Of a stretch of 64,000 bases of DNA, positions 57,215 through 64,000 are shown in pieces. The notes beneath the pieces were generated by a model that saw only the letters and a list, made by a program, of their open reading frames with translations, had not been told where the DNA came from and did not search any database. A program made the translations under genes and the position numbers. Origin of the DNA: Deltaproteobacteria bacterium (GTDB lineage: Bacteria > Myxococcota > JACPTQ01); the NCBI GenBank assembly GCA_016192705.1, contig JACPTQ010000028.1, forward strand, positions 33,300-97,299, in the 5' to 3' direction. The number at the start of each line of letters is the position of its first letter. The stretch's first letter is position 1.

Positions 57215-57595
57215 TTGAGGATTTGGTTGGTTGCCGCAGGAATCGGTTTCGGCGTGTCGTCGCTCACGATGTTCGAGGGTGCGGCGAGCGCCCAGGACCG
57301 GTGCCGGGGCTTGAGATGCACCAATGGGCCTGACACATACCGCTGCAGGGCTACGTATCTCTACCGGACCGAGTGCCACGCGCGTGGATGCGCTGGGTAC
57401 GGGAGTTTAGACGAGAGGAAGAGGAGGATCGGCCGGTGCCAATCTGTCACGCACACGACGGCCCGGTGTGATGCCTGCCCGACGACGATATCGTGGCTTC
57501 ACTGTTCGGGCGGGTTCGTCTTCAAGAACTACTGCATGGCGGTGCGGTGCCCGCCGATTTCGCCGTACCGGATCGGAACGTGCCGCAACCTCTGA
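57215..57595 (+). CDS. Small secreted 12-cysteine protein
   Basis: TTG 57215 is chosen because AAGGAGG (57203-57209) sits at proper distance and MRIWLVAAGIGFGVSS begins a signal peptide cleaved near ASA-Q. The 126-aa precursor yields a basic mature protein of about 100 aa with twelve Cys (CRGLRC, CDAC and others), enough for six disulfides. No family is recognised. The 268-nt gap upstream shows nothing else. A secreted toxin, inhibitor or structural peptide are all possible. Confidence 0.65.
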   Translation: MRIWLVAAGIGFGVSSLTMFEGAASAQDRCRGLRCTNGPDTYRCRATYLYRTECHARGCAGYGSLDERKRRIGRCQSVTHTTARCDACPTTISWLHCSGGFVFKNYCMAVRCPPISPYRIGTCRNL

Positions 57596-57687
57596 CGGGG
57601 CGACTTTACCCGCAACCGCATTTGTTAGCGCTACGATAAATTGAATAGAGGTGCCGATCGAAACGTCTAAGCGGATGAGGTGACTTC

Positions 57688-59724
57688 GTGAACATGACTC
57701 TTATTCTTGCCGTCTTCACATCGCTTGGGGCCGCAACGCCCAAGCTCGAAATCCATGCGCTCGACATTTGGGCGAGGCCCCTACCTGCGTCCGCGAAGCT
57801 CGTTGTGAAACGGGGCGGTCGCACGATTTCGGGTGTGTCGGCGCCCAAAGCGACGCTCGACCTCGTCGCCGGCGCCTACGAAGTTTCGTTGACAACGCCC
57901 GACTTTAAGGACTTAAGCGTCTCGTTCGACGTGCCCGCAAGTGGTCCGGGCGCGTCGCTCAACATTCAACCGGGGCTTGGTCCGATGCATGGAATCTCGC
58001 AGATTCGTGAGGACCAGTTCGTTTGGAATCCGCCGAGGGTTGTTTACACGCTCGTCTTGGGGCAACGGCATCGCTGGTTTTCGGCGCAGGGGCGGCCGCC
58101 GCGCGCCGGGAGTGGGGTGCGGCTCTTGATGGACGGCGAGGAAACATGGTCAACGGTCGCGGATGAGGTGAAGCGCGCCACGAAGACCATTCACACGACG
58201 ACGTGGTGGTGGGATTCGACGTTCGAGCTGCTTCGGCCGGTCGATTCGCACCATCGGCTTTCCGAAAGCGAGCGGCGCATGAACACCCTCCTTCGGATTT
58301 TGGACTCGAGCCCCGCGGTCAAGCGCGCGCTGGTTTGGCAGCCCGTCGCGCAAGATGGCGTCGCGTCGTGGCTGACGAGCGATAGCGCGGTGCGAAGCCG
58401 CGGCGAGCAGGCGAACGACAACTTCGAATTCATGGGGCAGGCGAATTCGATCTCGGGGCGGTTTAGGTTTGCGGTCGCGCCGTTTCTTTTTCAAGAGCGG
58501 CTGAGGCGCGCGAACGCCGAATACGCGTCGAGAACTTTTACGACGGAGACGCCGGTCAAGTCGAATGCGCCGGAGATCGATGTCGACCTGACGAAGTGGC
58601 CGATCGGTGTCGAAATCGCGCACGGCGCACATCACCAAAAGATGATCGTCGTTGATTCGCGTGTCGCATTTGTGAGCGGGATGAACTACCGCGACACCGA
58701 TTGGGACACGTCGGCTCATCGGGTGTTTGAGCCGCGCCGAGTGTCGTTTTCGGAGAGTCTTGAAAACCGCCGCGCGATAAGGGATCGCGAGAAACAGCCC
58801 GCGACGAGCCCGCGAAAGGACTATTCGACGCGATTGACCGGGCCGATCGTGCGCGATGTCGAGGAGGTCGTGAAGATACGGTGGGATCGGGCGCTCGCGG
58901 CGCGCGCAACCAACTCCGATCGCAATTCGGCGTTCAACCTGTCGTCGGCGCCGGCGGCGGTTTCGGGCGGTGTCGAGGCGCAGCTCACCACAACGATGCC
59001 CGCGCCGTATGGCGAGCACTCCATTATTGAATCGATGGCGAATGCGATTCGCGAATCGAAGAAGTACGTTTTCATTGAGAATCAGTATTTTCGAAATCCG
59101 GCTCTGAACAATGTCTTGTTTTTGCACATGAACGCGGTGCCGGCGCTTAAGCTCGTCGTTGTGACCATGCCCGTGAGCGAGTGGACCGACCCGGGTTGCG
59201 TCTGGACACACAAGAGCCACGCGCGGTTTCGCGATGCGTTCCCGGGGCGTTACCTGATGCTCCAACTGCGTTCGTTTGAGACGACGACGCCGAATGCAGC
59301 GGGCGACATGAGGGCGACTTTCGCCAACATTAATACGCACTCGAAGCTGATCATCGTTGACGACCGGTTCTTGTCGGTTGGATCGGCGAACTTCAATCAC
59401 CGGAGCATGGTGTACGACACCGAGGCGGCTGTCGTGGTGCTTGACGGGACGTGGGTTCGCAGCGCGCGGCGGCGGATTCTCGGCAACATGCTGGGACCGA
59501 CGATTTCGCTTTCAAATGATGTGAGCGCATGGTTCACGAAACTCAAGGATGTCGCGAGCGTTAACGATGCGGTGCGTGCCGCGTGGTTGGAGCGTGGAGA
59601 TAAAGTCCGATTCAGCGACGGACAGCTGCCGAGGTACTTGAAGCCGCTTGGATTTCTTTACGCGCTCGATTTTCGGGAGGCGTCGAAGTGCCTTCTCGAG
59701 AGCGTTGGCCCAGATATGACGTAG
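57688..59724 (+). CDS. Phospholipase D-like protein with two HKD motifs
   Basis: The 678-aa protein starts at GTG 57688 (GAGGTGA at 57675-57681) with a short hydrophobic leader MNMTLILAVFTSLGAA, suggesting export. A small carboxypeptidase-regulatory-like beta domain (about 20-85) precedes the PLD fold. HKD motif 1 is His316/Lys318/Asp323 (HHQKMIVVDSRVAFVSG) and motif 2 is His551/Lys553/Asp558 (THSKLIIVDDRFLSVGSANF). Both are intact, so phosphodiester transfer or hydrolysis is expected; substrates may be phospholipids. It is followed by the convergent PLC-like gene. Confidence 0.88.
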   Translation: MNMTLILAVFTSLGAATPKLEIHALDIWARPLPASAKLVVKRGGRTISGVSAPKATLDLVAGAYEVSLTTPDFKDLSVSFDVPASGPGASLNIQPGLGPMHGISQIREDQFVWNPPRVVYTLVLGQRHRWFSAQGRPPRAGSGVRLLMDGEETWSTVADEVKRATKTIHTTTWWWDSTFELLRPVDSHHRLSESERRMNTLLRILDSSPAVKRALVWQPVAQDGVASWLTSDSAVRSRGEQANDNFEFMGQANSISGRFRFAVAPFLFQERLRRANAEYASRTFTTETPVKSNAPEIDVDLTKWPIGVEIAHGAHHQKMIVVDSRVAFVSGMNYRDTDWDTSAHRVFEPRRVSFSESLENRRAIRDREKQPATSPRKDYSTRLTGPIVRDVEEVVKIRWDRALAARATNSDRNSAFNLSSAPAAVSGGVEAQLTTTMPAPYGEHSIIESMANAIRESKKYVFIENQYFRNPALNNVLFLHMNAVPALKLVVVTMPVSEWTDPGCVWTHKSHARFRDAFPGRYLMLQLRSFETTTPNAAGDMRATFANINTHSKLIIVDDRFLSVGSANFNHRSMVYDTEAAVVVLDGTWVRSARRRILGNMLGPTISLSNDVSAWFTKLKDVASVNDAVRAAWLERGDKVRFSDGQLPRYLKPLGFLYALDFREASKCLLESVGPDMT

Positions 59725-59738
59725 ATGATGGATGCCTG

Positions 59739-61097
59739 TCAGTTCTTCGGGATACTCCAGGTCGCGGGTGGCTCCTGCCAAGAGAAGCTCGACCGCCACT
59801 GCCAATAGTACGGGATGTGCAGATACGGGTCGCGGTCCGGGTAGCGCTTCGGGTCCTTGGCGATGACGTTGTAGATGCAGGCCCTTTGCGCCGCCTGCAG
59901 CTCCCGGATCTTGTCCATCACGTTGCCGGATTCGACCTTGAGTCCCCTCACGCAATCTTCCTGCTTGACGCCCTTGCCGGTCTCGCCCGCACCGATGACG
60001 TAAGTGCTGTCGCGTCTCGCCGGGTCGTTGTACCAGCCCGTTACCTCGCGTTCGCTGAAGCTCATCCAGGCTTTGACGATGGCATCCGCCTCACGCGTGG
60101 CGACGGCGCGCCGCTGCTTTGCGGGTGTTCCCATCGCGCGGATGAACGCGGCCCAAACGTGTTTCGAGCCCTCGAGCGCCGCGAGCGCCACCGGCGCCAT
60201 CGAACTCGCCTTGTAGCTCGACCAACCCGCGCCGCCTTTGATCCAAATGCAGTCGCGGTTGTTGTTGTAGTTCCACGCGGAAGGGGGTGTGTGGTTGTGC
60301 TGCTCCGCTCCGGTCGCGCACAGGTAGCTCTTGATCTGCTTCACGCTCACGTAGTTGTCGCCCGCGAGGCGCACGGTGTGCTCGGGGCTGAACGAGTCTT
60401 GGAAGAGGTGCAGCGCGCGTCCAAGAAGGAAGTAGTTGCGGTCGACATTGACTTCGGTGCTGTAGCCGCCACCGTCGTACACTTTGATCCTCCCGAGCGG
60501 GGCGAGTGCGGCGCGGACGAAGTGTTCTTTGAAGCGCGCGCGCGAGCGGGAGATGGCTTGGAGCGCGCCTTTCGGGCCGTGCTCATCGTAGCGACGCATG
60601 AAGTGGTCGTATTGAATCTCGGCCGGCTCCTGCGCCACGGCGTCGAAGCAGTCATACTTCTGCACGAAGCCCTTGCTGACGTTGAAGCCGCCAATGTCCA
60701 CCCACCGCTCACCCACGATCGCGTCGTAAACCGCGCCGTAGGTCGACTGGTAACGGCCCTCGCTCGTCTTAGTCTGCTTGATTCGCTGCACCTCGGCCGC
60801 GTTCACCGCAAGCTGCGCCGCTGAGGCTCGGCCCTTGCTCCAGCTCTGGCGCGGGTCGTCGGCGTCGAATCGCAGATCGCCGAGCACCTCGAGGCCCGCG
60901 GCGCGCGTCAGCCATTCATGGCCCATGGGAATGCCGCTTCCGACGCCCAAGCCCACGCCACTCTGGGTGAATCCGTGTGCGTGCCGGGAGCCAACGGTAA
61001 TCGCTGCCAAGGCAAACAAGCCGGCGAACGCCAATCCAGCGATGTGCGGAAATGTGGTGCCACACGGTCGCCCCGTTCCATTCCTTCTTAACCCCAT
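59739..61097 (-). CDS. Secreted zinc-phospholipase C-like protein
   Basis: ATG 61097 follows AGGAGGG, about 7 nt upstream on the minus strand. The 452-aa product has a signal peptide (IAGLAFAGLFALAAITVGS) ending near AHG. GHEWLTRAAGLEVL and YFLLGRALHLFQDSFSPEHTVR give the zinc-binding His/Asp pattern H-x3-D...P-x-H of PLC/S1-P1-type enzymes; QYDHFMRRYDEHG supplies further His. The family assignment is by motif and hydropathy only. It is the second such protein here (see 39371-42532) but lacks TSP3 repeats. Confidence 0.72.
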   Translation of the reverse strand: MGLRRNGTGRPCGTTFPHIAGLAFAGLFALAAITVGSRHAHGFTQSGVGLGVGSGIPMGHEWLTRAAGLEVLGDLRFDADDPRQSWSKGRASAAQLAVNAAEVQRIKQTKTSEGRYQSTYGAVYDAIVGERWVDIGGFNVSKGFVQKYDCFDAVAQEPAEIQYDHFMRRYDEHGPKGALQAISRSRARFKEHFVRAALAPLGRIKVYDGGGYSTEVNVDRNYFLLGRALHLFQDSFSPEHTVRLAGDNYVSVKQIKSYLCATGAEQHNHTPPSAWNYNNNRDCIWIKGGAGWSSYKASSMAPVALAALEGSKHVWAAFIRAMGTPAKQRRAVATREADAIVKAWMSFSEREVTGWYNDPARRDSTYVIGAGETGKGVKQEDCVRGLKVESGNVMDKIRELQAAQRACIYNVIAKDPKRYPDRDPYLHIPYYWQWRSSFSWQEPPATWSIPKN

Positions 61098-61227
61098 CGG
61101 TAACCCTCCTTATAAGCTGATAACATCCCATTCATTTGACGAGCGAGCCAGAGTTTTATTCAGCAAAGAAGACAATCATCGCGATCAACTTCATCGCGAA
61201 ATACAACGCCGCCGGCTTCCCGCAGTA

Positions 61228-61246
61228 ACACGCGCGCGACGCGTGT
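61228..61246. other. Palindrome in intergenic gap
   Basis: ACACGCG, 5-nt spacer, CGCGTGT: a perfect 7-bp-arm hairpin in the gap between the divergent PLC-like gene and the cytochrome gene. It could be an operator or chance in GC-rich DNA. Confidence 0.35.
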
Positions 61247-61261
61247 GCGATATTCGTCTCG

Positions 61262-62809
61262 GTGAGGATCACGTCGAGAAGTGCGCTGATTTCGTTTTGG
61301 CTGATTTCGCAGGCAGAGGGCGCGGAACCGATTGTCGGCGTTGTCGTTGACGCGAATGGCGCCCCGGTGGTCGGCGCGCGGGTCAAAGTTCAGGCGTCAG
61401 GCGCTGAAACAACGACGGGGGCGGATGGCCGTTTTGTCGTTTCGCGAACGCCGGCTGACGCGCCCGCGAAGTATGTCACCGCTGGGAAAGTGGGTTATTT
61501 GAACGGTGGATGCGCGCTGCGTGCAGAGCGCCGCACCTGCAGCATCACGCTTAAGAAACTGCCCGCACGCGACTTTGTCGGCTATGCGTGGACGCACCCA
61601 CGGCGTCCAAGCGTCCCACACGATGCGACGAAACAACCGTGCCGCGATTGCCACCCGCGGCAGTTCATCGAATGGCGACGGAGCACGCACGCGACGTCGG
61701 GTGTGAACCGGGCGTTTCTCGACGCGTTTTCGGGCGGACCCACGTTCGTTAAGGGACTCGATTTTAAGACGAGCTTCCCGGCGTCAAACGGCAACTGCGC
61801 GACGTGCCACGTCCCAGCGCAGGCGCTGAAAGACCCGTTCGGCGCGAACCCGACGCGCGCGCGCGGTGTCGAACGAGCCGGCGTCTTTTGCGACGTCTGC
61901 CACAAGACCGCCGACACCGAAACAAACGCCGACGGCTCGCGACCGGGCGTCTTGTCGATGCGCTTCGTCCGCCCGCGCCCCGGCGAGAAACATTTTTTCG
62001 GCCCGCTCGCCGATGTTTTTCCGCGCCCGAACGCTTACAGCCCTGCATCCCGCGAGAGCCGTTTCTGCGCGCCGTGCCACAACGGCGGCTTTTGGAATAA
62101 CGTCGCTTACTCGGAATTCGCCGAATGGAGCACGAGCGACTACGCGCGCCGCGGCATCACGTGCCAATCGTGCCACATGAAACCCCACGCGGAATCCGGA
62201 CGATTCGCCACCCGCAAATCCGGCGGGCTTGTGCGCCCAGCCTCCGAAAACCGCATGCACGATTTTCCGGGCACAAGCCTTCTCGGAACCGGCGCCGTTC
62301 TCACAGTCACCGCGCATGTCGATGGCGACCGGCTGCGTGTCACGGTTCGCGTTCACAACCGCGGCGCGGGTCACCACATTCCGACCGGGAGCCCGGCGCG
62401 AAACGTCGTCCTCACGGTTGCCGCGAAAGACGCGAAGGGGAAACCACTGAAGCTCGTTGAAGGTCCCATTGTTCCGACGTGGGTGGGGGACGCGCTCGCG
62501 GGGATGCCAGGCCGAGGGTTCGCGAAAATCTTTGCGGGCGCGGTTTCATACGAAGGGAAAACGCGTGGACGCTCGGCCGCAATTCACCCTGCCCCATATT
62601 GGCGCCCCGCGAACATCGTCGCCGACACGCGAATTGCGGCCAACGCAACCGATGTTTCGACGTACGCGTTTGCGCGCGCGGTGCGCTCCGACGGGCCGAT
62701 CGTCGTGACGGCGCAGCTTCGACACTTCCGCTTCTATGCGGCGTGGCTCAAAAATCGTAAGATGAAGCCAGCCGCCGTGATGGAACGCGCCATCGTTGTT
62801 TCGCCTTAA
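61262..62809 (+). CDS. Exported pentahaem c-type cytochrome with regulatory-like beta domain
   Basis: From GTG 61262 the 515-aa protein has a signal peptide (SALISFWLISQAEGA) and a carboxypeptidase-regulatory-like domain (22-97: VVVDANGAPVVGARVKV). Five CxxCH haem sites follow at residues 127, 179, 210, 269 and 301 (CRDCH, CATCH, CDVCH, CAPCH, CQSCH). Arrangement resembles cytochrome c554-like multihaem proteins. A C-terminal beta-rich part (AVLTVTAHVDGDRLRVTVRVHNRG) resembles domains that sit with surface electron carriers. A redox role outside the inner membrane is likely; donors and acceptors are unknown. The start codon lacks a good ribosome site. Confidence 0.85.
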   Translation: MRITSRSALISFWLISQAEGAEPIVGVVVDANGAPVVGARVKVQASGAETTTGADGRFVVSRTPADAPAKYVTAGKVGYLNGGCALRAERRTCSITLKKLPARDFVGYAWTHPRRPSVPHDATKQPCRDCHPRQFIEWRRSTHATSGVNRAFLDAFSGGPTFVKGLDFKTSFPASNGNCATCHVPAQALKDPFGANPTRARGVERAGVFCDVCHKTADTETNADGSRPGVLSMRFVRPRPGEKHFFGPLADVFPRPNAYSPASRESRFCAPCHNGGFWNNVAYSEFAEWSTSDYARRGITCQSCHMKPHAESGRFATRKSGGLVRPASENRMHDFPGTSLLGTGAVLTVTAHVDGDRLRVTVRVHNRGAGHHIPTGSPARNVVLTVAAKDAKGKPLKLVEGPIVPTWVGDALAGMPGRGFAKIFAGAVSYEGKTRGRSAAIHPAPYWRPANIVADTRIAANATDVSTYAFARAVRSDGPIVVTAQLRHFRFYAAWLKNRKMKPAAVMERAIVVSP

Positions 62810-62821
62810 CCCGGGGGAATT

Positions 62822-64000
62822 GTGCGCAGATTATATCTCATCTCTTTAGTCCTGACCCCATTGGTCCCATTGGACGCCCGCGCTGAATGGACCCAAACCG
62901 GTGGGCCGGTCGGTGGACTCGGATACGATGTTCGGATCCAAAGTTCGAACAAGGCGAAGATGTTCGTCACCGATAATTTCGCGGGCGTCGTTGTGAGCAA
63001 CGACTACGGACAGACGTGGAAGGCACAAAACACGGGCATCACGGTGAAGGGCGGCAACTCGCTCGACGCATTCAATATTTTTTCGCTCACGCAAGATCCG
63101 AATGCGAGCAACATCGTCTGGGCCGGCACGAACGGCTCGGGCGGCGCTTTCGGCGTCTATAAGAGTACCGACACCGGCGCGACGTGGACGGCGCTAAACA
63201 CGGGGATTGTCGACCCAGGGTTTGGTCTCGTCTTTCGCGGGTTCACCGTGCAGCTCGGCAACTCGAATCTTGTGTACGCGACGGCCGAAGAGCCAACCGC
63301 GAGTCAGGGTCGCGAGTTCAACAAAACGAAAGGGCGACTCTATAAACTCATCGATGGCGGCACCGGATGGTCGCTCGTCACCACGGGGCAGAATCTCTTT
63401 CGGCACCTCATCATCGACCCGAACGACGCGAACACGCTTTACTTGTCGACGGGGATCTTCGATCGCGAGCCGAGCAACTACGACTGCGCGGATGGTGGCG
63501 CGGGCGGCGGTGTTGGCGTTCTGAAGAGTACGAACGGCGGCACGGCGTGGACCGCGGAGAATGCGGGTCTCACGGACCTTTACGTCGGCGCGCTTCGGAT
63601 GCACCCGGCGGATTCGAAGGTCTTGTTCGCCGCAAGCGGGAATAACGCGTGCTCGGGTGGGTACGAAGGCAACATCGTGAGCGGTCTTTTTAAGACGACC
63701 GACGCGGGCGCCGCGTGGACGAAAGTGATTTCAAACGACATCATGACCACCGTCGCCTTCGCGCCGTCGAATCCAACGATCGTTTACGCGGGAAGCGCGA
63801 ACGCCTTTTATCGGAGCGCGAACGGCGGCGACGCGTGGACGACGCTTCAAAACGACGCGGGGATCTGGGGGCCAGCGGGAATTCGCGCGGGAGTGCCGAT
63901 CGATGTGGTGGTCGACCCCGACGATCCGAACACGTTGTACGCGAACAATTATGGCGGCGGCGTTTTCAAGTCGTCGGACGGCGCGAAAACGTGGCAAGTG
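62822..64000 (+). CDS. Secreted BNR/Asp-box propeller protein (partial, runs off window)
   Basis: GTG 62822, after GGGGGAATT, begins MRRLYLISLVLTPLVPLDARA, a signal peptide with cleavage near ARA-E. The frame is open through the window end (393 codons visible). Repeated units such as SxDxGATWTALNTG, STNGGTAWTAENAG, TTDAGAAWTKV and SSDGAKTWQV are Asp-box/BNR repeats of sortilin- or sialidase-like propellers. The protein lies 12 nt downstream of the cytochrome gene and is probably co-transcribed. No catalytic residues are recognisable so far. Confidence 0.85.
   Translation, partial: MRRLYLISLVLTPLVPLDARAEWTQTGGPVGGLGYDVRIQSSNKAKMFVTDNFAGVVVSNDYGQTWKAQNTGITVKGGNSLDAFNIFSLTQDPNASNIVWAGTNGSGGAFGVYKSTDTGATWTALNTGIVDPGFGLVFRGFTVQLGNSNLVYATAEEPTASQGREFNKTKGRLYKLIDGGTGWSLVTTGQNLFRHLIIDPNDANTLYLSTGIFDREPSNYDCADGGAGGGVGVLKSTNGGTAWTAENAGLTDLYVGALRMHPADSKVLFAASGNNACSGGYEGNIVSGLFKTTDAGAAWTKVISNDIMTTVAFAPSNPTIVYAGSANAFYRSANGGDAWTTLQNDAGIWGPAGIRAGVPIDVVVDPDDPNTLYANNYGGGVFKSSDGAKTWQV

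Overview
The window reads as chromosomal DNA of a GC-rich member of the former Deltaproteobacteria, most probably Myxococcota. The evidence is Asp-Ala-Gly and Gly-rich linkers behind lipoprotein signal peptides, arrays of Cys-rich CxxDxxC modules, very large NHL/RCC1/FN3 surface proteins, and housekeeping clusters (pyrG-gmk, tilS-ftsH, folP-cdaA-cdaR, F0 genes) typical of that group. This is inference from gene content; no rRNA or tRNA gene was seen.

Region 1 (1-7127) holds two exported giants: a TIG/NHL lipoprotein, and a Calx-beta/RCC1 lipoprotein broken by a 7-bp tandem duplication. Region 2 (7173-18710) is mostly housekeeping. It has pyrG-gmk, an acyltransferase with a small lipoprotein, queG, and a coupled minus-strand set (lytic transglycosylase, TPR-AIM24 protein, pgsA). 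A DUF2079 membrane protein bracketed by a 27-bp direct repeat and an unknown secreted protein follow. Region 3 (18711-31594) has a 1,809-aa composite lipoprotein, then a plus-strand run: argJ, a tandem pair of M18-like peptidases (the first without metal ligands, the second intact), a D-cysteine desulfhydrase-like enzyme and an unknown lipoprotein ending in a strong terminator. Copies of an interspersed repeat lie in the intergenic gaps of regions 3 and 4.

Region 4 (32074-39208) is a minus-strand block: UbiB-like kinase with a DUF2007 zinc-ribbon protein, then folP-cdaA-cdaR-atpZ-atpI-atpB-atpE. Region 5 (39371-44509) interrupts what in relatives is a continuous tilS-ftsH-folP-cdaA-cdaR order. 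It carries a secreted zinc phospholipase C-like protein with TSP3 repeats, a frameshifted TSP3 companion and a BlaI repressor with a perfect palindromic operator and a very short membrane partner. Region 6 (44547-49955) resumes with ftsH, tilS, a metallophosphoesterase lacking a normal start codon and a second UbiB paralogue.

Region 7 (50069-64000) is again surface or secreted: an NHL lipoprotein with a new N-terminal domain shared with the 1,809-aa protein, a damaged Cys-rich/PPC lipoprotein, a small 12-Cys secreted protein, a phospholipase D-like protein, a second zinc-PLC-like protein, a pentahaem cytochrome and the start of a BNR/Asp-box protein running off the end.

Taken together, conserved genes for nucleotides, phospholipids, cell wall, c-di-AMP and the F0 sector alternate with rapidly evolving exported proteins. 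At least three of the exported proteins are frameshifted. The most notable unexplained items are the interspersed repeat family, the active/dead M18 pair, the shared new lipoprotein domain and the BlaI operator unit.
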